Positions 1 to 5,018 of a DNA stretch of 5,018 nt are shown in pieces (positions within the stretch are counted from its first letter, which is position 1; the number at the start of each line of letters is the position of its first letter). A program made the position numbers and the translations under genes. The stretch spans positions 1 to 5,018 of the forward strand of contig MAXT01000253.1 in assembly GCA_001751225.1 (NCBI GenBank), in the 5' to 3' direction. Source of the DNA: Desulfuromonadales bacterium C00003107. GTDB taxonomy: Bacteria; Desulfobacterota; Desulfuromonadia; Desulfuromonadales; Syntrophotaleaceae. The notes beneath the pieces were generated by a model. It had not been told where the DNA came from and searched no databases. It was given only the letters and a program-made list of their open reading frames with translations.

Positions 1-1626
1 ACCGGACTGAAAACCAGCCAGGTTAAGGCACTGGAGCGTATCTACCGGCGTCGCATACCGGCGTCGCAGATCGTGACCAGCGAATTGGCCCGTTATTTGA
101 CCGAGATCTCCAGCGAGATTCGACGGCAGGTTGGGCTGATTATCGATCGATCAGGGTCGGTCAAGTATGTCATTGTCGGCGATGATCGGGAAATTGTAAT
201 CCCCGATCTGTCCGACTTTGCCCTCGGCCGTAGCGGTTTGCGTGGTTTGCGCTGTGTGCATACCCATTTGCAGCAGGAGCCCTTGAGCGCCGACGACCTG
301 GCCGATTTGGCCCTGCTGCGTCTTGACCTGATGGTGGCTATCGAAGTCGGTGAGCTGGGGCTACCTGGAGTGGTGAATTATGGCCACATCCTGCCAGCCA
401 ATCGGGCGGGTAAAAGCGTCGAAGTTCTGCAGGCACCCTCCCTCTATGAGTTGGATCTTGACCTGAGCAGCTTTCTGCGGGCTCTGGAAGCTGAACTCGA
501 GCTGAAGATGGCCGAGACCGTGGATCTGTCCGATACGCGGGAAAAGGCGATTCTTATATCGGTTAGTCAGGATTCCCGCCAGGAAACGGACGATTCCCTT
601 GATGAATTGACGGAACTGGCCCGTACCGCCGACGTGGTAGTCCTGGATCGATTTGTGCAGCGACCGAGGCGGCTCAATCCCAAATATCTCATGGGGGAGG
701 GCAAGGCCCGTGAGGTAGTTATTCAGGCTCTGCAACAGGGCGCGACCCTACTGATTTTTGATCAGGACCTGGCACCGAGCCAGGTGCGCTCCATCGCCGC
801 GCTGACCGATCTCAAGGTCATCGATCGCAGCCAGTTGATTCTCGACATCTTTGCCCGACGCGCCCATACCCGCGATGGCAAGGTGCAGGTCGAGCTGGCT
901 CAGTTGAAGTATATTCTGCCCCGTCTGAGCGGGAGGGGGATCGCTCTTTCCCGTCTCATGGGCGGCATCGGTGGGCGCGGGCCGGGGGAGACCAAGCTCG
1001 AAATCGACCGGCGGAGAACTCGCGACCGCATTAATCGCTTGTCGCGGGAACTCAAAGGTCTGTCGCGAGGGCGCCTGCAACGCCGCAGCCGACGGGCCAA
1101 AGCTGGCGTGCCTATTGTCTCCATCGTCGGCTATACCAATGCTGGCAAGTCGACCCTGCTAAATGCCCTGACCCAGAGTCAGGTGTTAACGGAAGACCTG
1201 CTCTTTGCCACCCTTGATACGGCTACCCGACGTCTGCGGTTTCCTCAGGAGCGGGAAGTGATTATCACCGACACGGTCGGTTTTATTCGTAAGCTGCCAC
1301 CGAGCCTGCTCGGCGCCTTTAAGGCAACCCTGGAGGAGATGGAGGACGCCGATCTGCTGTTGCATGTGGTCGATGCGGCTAATCCACGATTTGAGGAGCA
1401 GGTCGCCGCTGTGGAGCGAATTTTGCTAGACTTGAAGCTGGACCGAATTCCTCGGCTGCTGGTTTTTAACAAGATCGACCTGTTGCCGACGGACGAAGCA
1501 GCGGCCTTGTGCCGCCGTTTTGAGGCCTTGCCCATTTCAGCCATGGATCGGGCTAGCTTTGAGCCGTTGCTGGAAGAGCTGGAAAAGCGTTGCTGGCCCG
1601 ATTCCGCAGGGGACCATGGGAGCTAG
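1..1626 (+). CDS. hflX: Ribosome-associated GTPase HflX, long form, 5' partial
   Basis: HflX is a cytoplasmic GTPase that binds the 50S subunit and splits stalled or hibernating 70S ribosomes, mainly under stress. The frame is open from base 1, giving 541 visible codons against roughly 430 in E. coli. The GTG at 73 is unlikely to be the start, because the residues before it (ending ALERIYRRRIP) match my memory of the long-form family N-terminus. Counted from that GTG, residues 1-155 are a lineage-specific N-terminal extension containing HTHL and LSADDL. Residues 157-255 are the HflX nucleotide-binding-like domain (NPKYLMGEGKA near 202-212). Residues 297-310 are the glycine-rich linker GGIGGRGPGETKLE. 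The G domain follows: G1 GYTNAGKST (353-361), G2 around FATLDTA (378-384), G3 DTVGF (400-404), G4 NKID (466-469) and G5 SA (489-490). All G motifs are intact. The gene ends with TAG, 60 bp before mltD, so the two are probably cotranscribed. Identification is firm; only the start is missing. Confidence 0.96.
   Translation, partial: TGLKTSQVKALERIYRRRIPASQIVTSELARYLTEISSEIRRQVGLIIDRSGSVKYVIVGDDREIVIPDLSDFALGRSGLRGLRCVHTHLQQEPLSADDLADLALLRLDLMVAIEVGELGLPGVVNYGHILPANRAGKSVEVLQAPSLYELDLDLSSFLRALEAELELKMAETVDLSDTREKAILISVSQDSRQETDDSLDELTELARTADVVVLDRFVQRPRRLNPKYLMGEGKAREVVIQALQQGATLLIFDQDLAPSQVRSIAALTDLKVIDRSQLILDIFARRAHTRDGKVQVELAQLKYILPRLSGRGIALSRLMGGIGGRGPGETKLEIDRRRTRDRINRLSRELKGLSRGRLQRRSRRAKAGVPIVSIVGYTNAGKSTLLNALTQSQVLTEDLLFATLDTATRRLRFPQEREVIITDTVGFIRKLPPSLLGAFKATLEEMEDADLLLHVVDAANPRFEEQVAAVERILLDLKLDRIPRLLVFNKIDLLPTDEAAALCRRFEALPISAMDRASFEPLLEELEKRCWPDSAGDHGS
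43..68. repeat. Perfect 13-bp tandem duplication inside hflX
   Basis: TACCGGCGTCGCA occurs twice head to tail (43-55 and 56-68) with no mismatch. The unit is not a multiple of three, so the two copies are read in different frames (YRRR-I, then PASQ). The protein on both sides still matches the expected HflX N-terminus, so the duplication does not break the gene. Loss or gain of one copy by slippage would shift the frame very early in hflX. It may simply be a chance outcome of coding for an arginine-rich stretch. Confidence 0.85.
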
Positions 1627-1639
1627 AGTACCCTTGGTC

Positions 1640-1656
1640 CCGACCGGTTAGGTCGG
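1640..1656 (+). other. Small hairpin between hflX and mltD
   Basis: CCGACC (1640-1645) and GGTCGG (1651-1656) form a perfect 6-bp stem with a 5-base loop, 13 bases after the hflX stop. No T-run follows, so it is not a convincing intrinsic terminator. It could slow RNA decay or weakly attenuate read-through from hflX into mltD. The rest of this 60-bp gap holds only the mltD ribosome binding site. Confidence 0.4.
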
Positions 1657-1675
1657 TTGCTAATGCATTACCCAT

Positions 1676-1681
1676 AGGAGG
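1676..1681 (+). promoter_or_regulatory. Ribosome binding site that fixes the TTG start of mltD
   Basis: A perfect AGGAGG ends five bases before the TTG at 1687. It matters because the start codon is non-standard and the next in-frame ATG, about 75 codons downstream, would delete the whole lipoprotein signal peptide. Confidence 0.9.
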
Positions 1682-1686
1682 TTATT

Positions 1687-3342
1687 TTGGCCCGGATCTA
1701 CCTGGTGGCCCTATTATTGTGTTTGCTGGCTGGCTGTGCGGTGGGAGAATTCCGCTGGTCCGGCGCGGATGCCGAGGCACCGCAGACGGATCAGGCGGAA
1801 GAGACTGTCGTCTTGACAGAGAGGCAAACCGATTCGCCCGTTGTCCCCGACTTGAAGGGCACCATCGATGGCCAGGTAGCCAGCGCCGAAGAAGGTGTCA
1901 TTGCCTCCATGGATGCCGAGACCCTGGAGGATCTGGTTCTTTTGACCGGACCCGATCAGTCTGCTCCCGAAGATGAAGGCGAGACGGTAGTCGAAGAAGC
2001 GGTGTCCTTTGATCTGCCGATGGTGGATAATGCAAAGGTTCGTTATTTCGTCGATTATTATACCGGTTCCGGCCGCCATGGCTTTCGTCGCTGGCTGGAA
2101 CGCTCGGGCCGCTACTTGCCCATGATGCGAGAGATCTTTGCCGAACAGGGTCTGCCCCTTGACCTGACCTATCTGGCGATGATCGAATCCGGTTTTAATC
2201 CCCGTGCCTGTAGCAGAGCCAATGCCGTCGGCCCCTGGCAGTTCATGGCCAGTACCGGGAAGAATTATGGCCTCAGCAACGACTGGTGGCGTGATGAACG
2301 ACGGGATCCTCTTAAGTCGACCCGGGCTGCGGCCCGTCATCTAAAGGACCTGCACGAGCGTTTTGATGGGGATTGGTATCTGGCCATCGCAGCTTACAAT
2401 GCCGGTGCCGGCAAAGTGAGCCGGGCGATTAGTAAATCCCGCAGCCGTGATTTCTGGCAGTTATGCCGAGGCAGTTATCTGCGCAAAGAAACCAAGAATT
2501 ATTTGCCGAAACTGCTGGCCGTATTATTGATTGCAAAGGAACCGGAAACCTACGGTTTTAACAATCTGCAATACCAACCGGCCTTGACTTTTGACATTAC
2601 TGAACTGCCCAGTTCCACCGATCTCGACATTGTGGCCCGTCTGTGTGGTGTCTCCTATGAGGAGATCGTGGCTCTCAATCCGGAATTGAAGCGGTGGTGT
2701 ACTCCGCCCGGTCTGTCGAATTACCCGGTTCGCCTACCTGCCGAACAGATAACCTCTTTCACTGAAAAATATGCGCAGATCCCGGCCGAGAGTCGGGCCA
2801 ATTATCGCCGCCATCGAGTCAAGTCAGGGGACACCCTGATCGGCATGGCCAAGCGTTACGGTATCCGCAGCAAGGATATCGTAGTTTTGAATAATATTCG
2901 CAACCCTCGTGCATTGCGAGTCGGTCGTGATCTCATCTTGCCGCTTCGACCGGGTGCTGCGTTGCCTGCGGATGTGTTTGAAGATGGCTATGACCGGACC
3001 CGACAAACGCGTTATAAGATCCGCAAGGGGGACAGTTTGTGGAGTATTGCCCGCCGGTTTGACGTTTCGACTAGACAATTGTGCGCTTGGAACGGCATAG
3101 GCAAGAAAACCATTATCAAGCCTGGCAAGATTTTGCGTGTAGCCGGAAGTGCTAAAATTTCCAGTCGCGGCCGACATAAACTGGTCTATCAAGTGCGGCC
3201 CGGCGATACCCTTTGGGACATCAGTCGGCGCTATGATCTCAAAACCCGCGATATCATGCGTTGGAACAAACTCGGCAGCAAACATGTCTTGCAGCCCGGC
3301 GATCGCTTGACACTGATGCTTAAGCCGGGTCGTCAGGGATAG
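1687..3342 (+). CDS. mltD: Membrane-bound lytic murein transglycosylase D, LysM lipoprotein
   Basis: This enzyme cuts the MurNAc-GlcNAc bond of peptidoglycan without water, leaving a 1,6-anhydro-MurNAc end. It acts in the periplasm from the outer membrane. The 551-residue protein starts with a lipoprotein signal peptide whose lipobox is LAGC (Cys17). The next residue is Ala, not Asp, which favours outer-membrane sorting. Residues 20-105 are an acidic, probably disordered tether. Residues 140-285 are the SLT (GH23-type) catalytic domain, with the expected catalytic Glu167 in IESGF, then AVGPWQFM (180-187) and AYNAGAGKV (236-244). Residues 300-350 look like a degenerate LysM module. Three clear LysM repeats follow at about 375-419, 443-485 and 499-545, each with (S/K/P)GD(T/S)L near its start. 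They should bind glycan chains. The TTG start is supported by a perfect AGGAGG and by the signal peptide. The gene lies 60 bp after hflX and is probably transcribed with it. Nothing appears broken. Confidence 0.95.
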   Translation: MARIYLVALLLCLLAGCAVGEFRWSGADAEAPQTDQAEETVVLTERQTDSPVVPDLKGTIDGQVASAEEGVIASMDAETLEDLVLLTGPDQSAPEDEGETVVEEAVSFDLPMVDNAKVRYFVDYYTGSGRHGFRRWLERSGRYLPMMREIFAEQGLPLDLTYLAMIESGFNPRACSRANAVGPWQFMASTGKNYGLSNDWWRDERRDPLKSTRAAARHLKDLHERFDGDWYLAIAAYNAGAGKVSRAISKSRSRDFWQLCRGSYLRKETKNYLPKLLAVLLIAKEPETYGFNNLQYQPALTFDITELPSSTDLDIVARLCGVSYEEIVALNPELKRWCTPPGLSNYPVRLPAEQITSFTEKYAQIPAESRANYRRHRVKSGDTLIGMAKRYGIRSKDIVVLNNIRNPRALRVGRDLILPLRPGAALPADVFEDGYDRTRQTRYKIRKGDSLWSIARRFDVSTRQLCAWNGIGKKTIIKPGKILRVAGSAKISSRGRHKLVYQVRPGDTLWDISRRYDLKTRDIMRWNKLGSKHVLQPGDRLTLMLKPGRQG

Positions 3343-3345
3343 CTT

Positions 3346-3374
3346 TTGACATTTGCTTAGCGGATTGCTAAACT
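3346..3374 (+). promoter_or_regulatory. Sigma70-type promoter for the TPR-smr pair
   Basis: A perfect -35 box TTGACA (3346-3351) is separated by 17 bp from the -10 box TAAACT (3369-3374, 4 of 6 consensus bases). The -10 is preceded by TGC, giving an extended -10 element. It starts four bases after the mltD stop codon and points at the next gene, with a predicted transcription start near 3381. The leader to the ATG at 3516 would be about 135 bases. The call rests on consensus match only. Confidence 0.65.
3357..3371. promoter_or_regulatory. Possible operator: inverted repeat inside the promoter
   Basis: TTAGC (3357-3361) and GCTAA (3367-3371) form a perfect 5-bp inverted repeat with a 5-base spacer. 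It lies in the -35/-10 spacer and overlaps the -10 box, a typical place for a repressor site. The half-sites are short, so chance is a real alternative, and no regulator is visible in the window. Confidence 0.25.
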
Positions 3375-3386
3375 TCCCGCGCCCCG

Positions 3387-3430
3387 CAGGCAAGGGGGCC
3401 TTTCCTGGTTTCGGTAGTGGTTCTACGAAA
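3387..3430 (+). other. Two tandem hairpins in the leader after mltD
   Basis: Hairpin 1 (3387-3407) pairs CAGG with CCTG and AAGG with CCTT around a GGG loop, with a single C-T mismatch in the stem. Hairpin 2 (3409-3430) pairs TTTCG-TAG (one bulged G) with CTACGAAA around a TGGTT loop. They begin a few bases after the predicted transcription start. They could be a structured 5' leader of the TPR-smr transcript or a weak terminator for mltD read-through, although no good T-run follows either one. I recognise no riboswitch class. Confidence 0.4.
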
Positions 3431-3496
3431 TCATCTTCCGTATAGATTCCTGTCTTGCTACGCGTAAACCCAGGCCTTGAATCGGCTTGTTTGGTT

Positions 3497-3504
3497 GAGA
3501 AAGG
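3497..3504 (+). promoter_or_regulatory. Candidate ribosome binding site favouring the ATG at 3516
   Basis: GAGAAAGG lies 11 bases before the ATG at 3516, a slightly long spacing. The alternative upstream start, TTG at 3477, has only CAGG two bases before it, which is too close to work well. Confidence 0.45.
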
Positions 3505-3515
3505 TTTTTTCTTCG

Positions 3516-4241
3516 ATGATTAATCTCGTCATTTCACTGCTGGTATACACCTTGTTGCTATTGGCGTTAAGTTTTGGCGCCGGACTTTCACTGATATATT
3601 CGGCACTTCTGCCTCTTGTCGGTTTCGCTGGCAGCTTCTATCTGCTCAGTCGTCGTACTTCCAAACAGCTGACCGCTGTGATGGAGGGGGTGCAGCGCGA
3701 TATGCAGGCCGGTCGGACCGAAAAAGCGGTAAAGACCTTACAGTCGGTCTATCCCTTGGGTAAATGGCAGTTTTTTGTTACCTCCCAGATCGAGGCTCAG
3801 ATTGGCTGTATTCTTTATCTCAAACGGGATTTTGCCCAGGCTTTTGATCATTTGCAAAAGGGTTTTAGCCGCCATTGGGTGGCCATGTCCATGTTGGCCA
3901 TCTGTTACATGAAACGCAACAATCAGGTAAAGATGAAGGCGGCCTTTGAAAAGGCTGTGGCTGCGACTAAGAATGAATCCCTGCCCTGGTGCCTGTATGC
4001 TTTCTGTCTGGAAAAGATTGGCGAGCGGAACAAGGCCATTGAAATCCTTGAAAAAGGGGTCAAAAAAGGCGCGGCAGACGATATCTTACTAGTTAATCTG
4101 GGGGCACTTCAGGAAGGGAAGAAGATGAAGATGAAGGGTTACGGTGACCTTTGGCATCAGTTTCACCTGGAGAAGCAGGGTGCCGTGATTAAGCAACAGA
4201 CCCGGGCCGTGCAGGGCCGCCGGAAAACCGTGAGACGCTGA
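3516..4241 (+). CDS. Membrane-anchored TPR-like protein of unknown function
   Basis: I do not recognise a named family member. From the chosen ATG the protein has 241 residues. Two hydrophobic segments (about 3-24 and 27-44) with a very short turn form an N-terminal hairpin anchor. LSRR and nearby basic residues follow, so the remainder should face the cytoplasm. Residues 50-80 look like a helical linker. Residues 89-190 contain about three helix-turn-helix units of TPR character, such as GCILYLKRDFAQAFDHLQKG and YAFCLEKIGERNKAIEILEKG. The tail is strongly basic (KMKMKGYG near 203-210, and RRKTVRR at the end). TPR units usually bind partner proteins. The longer form starting at TTG 3477 would add 13 residues; the ATG is preferred because of its Shine-Dalgarno-like sequence and because the membrane segment then starts at once. 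The gene has its own predicted promoter and ends two bases before the Smr gene start, so the two products may work together. Confidence 0.85.
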   Translation: MINLVISLLVYTLLLLALSFGAGLSLIYSALLPLVGFAGSFYLLSRRTSKQLTAVMEGVQRDMQAGRTEKAVKTLQSVYPLGKWQFFVTSQIEAQIGCILYLKRDFAQAFDHLQKGFSRHWVAMSMLAICYMKRNNQVKMKAAFEKAVAATKNESLPWCLYAFCLEKIGERNKAIEILEKGVKKGAADDILLVNLGALQEGKKMKMKGYGDLWHQFHLEKQGAVIKQQTRAVQGRRKTVRR

Positions 4242-4243
4242 TT

Positions 4244-4930
4244 TTGGCCAAGCGCAGCAAGAAGCTTAAAACAAAAGATTTCCAGAACAGCCCTTTTAAG
4301 GGCTTGAAAGGTGTAGCAGTGGCCGCAGACAAGGTTTCTGCCGACAAGAAACCGGCGCCGCTGCCGACCAGAGAGCCGCTGCTCGAGGATGATGCCACGG
4401 CCTTTGAGCGGGAGATGGCACTGTTGGGGGTTAATCCTCATACGCAGGATGATCGACAGCCGGAGGTCGAGCCAAGTGTCACGGATCGTGCCGAAGAGAA
4501 GAAGGAAACGACCGTAGAGTTAACGGATGACGAACTGTTCTTAGGCTCTTTGGGGCAGATGGATAGTGTCTTTTGCGATGAAATTCCGCAGGGTGAAGAG
4601 GCTGCCGCGGCCCCACGACGCATGCGGCAATTGCGTCAGGGAAAATTAGCTCCTGAGGCAAAGCTCGATCTGCACGGTCTGACTCGTCTGGAAGCGAGGG
4701 ATAAGGTTCGGTTTTTTCTTGAAGACTCAACCTTTCACGGCCTCAAGACGGTCTTGATTATCACCGGTCGCGGTAAAGGTTCTTCCGACGGGCCGGTTCT
4801 ACGGGAGTTTATGGAACGTTATCTGTCCTGCGAGGCGCGGTCCTGGGTCGTGGAGTGGGGGCGGGCACCTGCCCGCTACGGCGGTGAAGGGGCTTTGGTG
4901 GTGTTCCTTAAAGGGCGCCGGCAGGATTAG
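4244..4930 (+). CDS. Smr-domain protein, SmrB-like putative nuclease
   Basis: Smr domains are small nucleic-acid-cleaving or binding modules. E. coli SmrB cuts mRNA at collided ribosomes, and related MutS2-type Smr domains nick DNA. The protein has 228 residues. Its basic N-terminus (MAKRSKKLK, then NSPFKGLKG at 15-23) leads into a long acidic, low-order region (about 30-125) with short hydrophobic patches at 53-64 and 97-114. The Smr domain spans about 138-224: LDLHGLT (141-147), TGRGKGS (174-180) and APARYGGEGAL (208-218). The approach LRQG..PE..LDLHGLT.LEA resembles E. coli SmrB as I recall it, but the HGHG of SmrB is TGRG here. The TTG start is two bases after the TPR stop, with only a weak TGAG upstream, so translation is probably coupled. 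The MAK-NPFK-LKG beginning fits what I recall of related proteins, and the next in-frame ATG is too far in. The substrate (mRNA or DNA) cannot be settled from sequence. Confidence 0.92.
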   Translation: MAKRSKKLKTKDFQNSPFKGLKGVAVAADKVSADKKPAPLPTREPLLEDDATAFEREMALLGVNPHTQDDRQPEVEPSVTDRAEEKKETTVELTDDELFLGSLGQMDSVFCDEIPQGEEAAAAPRRMRQLRQGKLAPEAKLDLHGLTRLEARDKVRFFLEDSTFHGLKTVLIITGRGKGSSDGPVLREFMERYLSCEARSWVVEWGRAPARYGGEGALVVFLKGRRQD

Positions 4931-4959
4931 CAGTTAGCCGCACCAATCTAAATATTATA

Positions 4960-4996
4960 AGCAAAGGCCGGAGCATTTATTGCTCCGGCCTTTGCT
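4960..4996 (+). terminator. Strong hairpin terminator, probably bidirectional
   Basis: AGCAAAGGCCGGAGCA (4960-4975) and its perfect complement (4981-4996) form a 16-bp stem with a TTTAT loop, 29 bases after the smr stop. On the + strand the T-rich part is interrupted (CCTTTGCTGTTG). On the - strand the stem is followed by TTATAATATTT, a better U-rich tail. It most likely ends the TPR-smr transcript and also serves a convergent gene to the right. Confidence 0.85.
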
Positions 4997-5002
4997 GTTG
5001 GG

Positions 5003-5018
5003 CTATTCGGCGTCGGTT
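5003..5018 (-). CDS. Possible 3' end of a convergent gene (last codons only)
   Basis: Read on the minus strand, one frame gives ACC GAC GCC GAA TAG, that is ...TDAE and a stop at 5005-5003. The stop sits six bases before the hairpin at 4996-4960, exactly where a gene using that terminator should end. Four codons cannot identify a product, and the frame choice rests on the stop codon and context alone. Confidence 0.25.

Noticed and set aside
361..735. Minus-strand open frame opposite the hflX N-terminal half
   Set aside because: It is antisense to a well-supported gene and has no recognisable protein features.
1635..1666. Candidate promoter directly before mltD (TTGGTC with a TAATGC-like -10)
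   Set aside because: Both boxes match the consensus poorly, and the 60-bp gap is more simply read as part of an hflX-mltD transcript.
1590..1976. Plus-strand frame overlapping the end of hflX and the start of mltD
   Set aside because: It overlaps two firm genes in another frame, and its translation is rich in Arg, Gly and Cys with no domain.
1714..2340. Minus-strand open frame of about 208 codons opposite mltD
   Set aside because: It lies fully antisense to the lipoprotein and catalytic part of mltD, which has clear motifs. The translation shows no recognisable domain, and the openness follows from the codon pattern of the real gene.
2824..3393. Minus-strand open frame of about 189 codons opposite the LysM repeats
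   Set aside because: It is antisense to three clear LysM modules and the promoter region, has no domain pattern, and is best explained as a shadow frame.
3375..3476. Possible tRNA or known small RNA after the strong promoter
   Set aside because: No cloverleaf, no proper T-loop sequence and no CCA-ready acceptor stem could be assembled; only two simple hairpins are seen.
3477..3515. TTG at 3477 as the start of the TPR gene
   Set aside because: The only Shine-Dalgarno-like bases (CAGG) are two bases away, and the ATG at 3516 has a better site. It remains possible, adding 13 residues.
1..5018. A novel defence, mobile or biosynthetic system
   Set aside because: All genes are housekeeping-type or small accessory proteins. 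There are no transposase, integrase, toxin-antitoxin or CRISPR features and no visible base-composition break.

Overview
The window looks like an ordinary chromosomal segment from a moderately GC-rich bacterium, most likely a member of the Desulfuromonadales/Desulfuromonadota (Geobacter, Pelobacter or Desulfuromonas-like). This rests on recalled family resemblance: a long-form HflX, a lipoprotein MltD with several LysM modules, and a membrane-anchored TPR protein followed by an Smr protein with the 'MAK...NPFK.LKG' type N-terminus. No database search was possible, so the taxon is an inference.

Layout: all four recognisable genes are on the + strand. (1) 1-1626: hflX, a ribosome-associated GTPase, lacking only its extreme N-terminus, which lies left of the window. 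(2) 1687-3342: mltD, an outer-membrane lytic transglycosylase lipoprotein with three clear LysM repeats and one degenerate one, starting at a TTG behind a perfect AGGAGG. (3) 3343-3515: a gap of about 170 bp holding a good sigma70-type promoter (TTGACA, 17 bp, extended -10 TGC-TAAACT) and two tandem hairpins. (4) 3516-4241: a small protein with two N-terminal membrane segments and a cytoplasmic TPR-like domain, of unknown function. (5) 4244-4930: an Smr-domain protein starting at TTG two bases after the previous stop, so almost certainly translationally coupled. (6) 4960-4996: a perfect 16-bp hairpin that ends the cluster and probably works in both directions. The last bases (5003-5018) fit the 3' end of a convergent minus-strand gene.

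How the genes may work together: hflX and mltD are probably read from a promoter left of the window, and the TPR-smr pair from its own promoter just after mltD. HflX (splitting of stalled ribosomes) and Smr proteins (the E. coli SmrB type cleaves mRNA at collided ribosomes) both relate to translation quality control, so the cluster mixes ribosome rescue with envelope maintenance. I see no mobile element, CRISPR, tRNA, rRNA or defence system. The points most worth a second look are the JAMM-like motif in the HflX N-terminal extension, the 13-bp tandem duplication inside hflX, the structured leader after mltD, and the TPR protein of unknown function.
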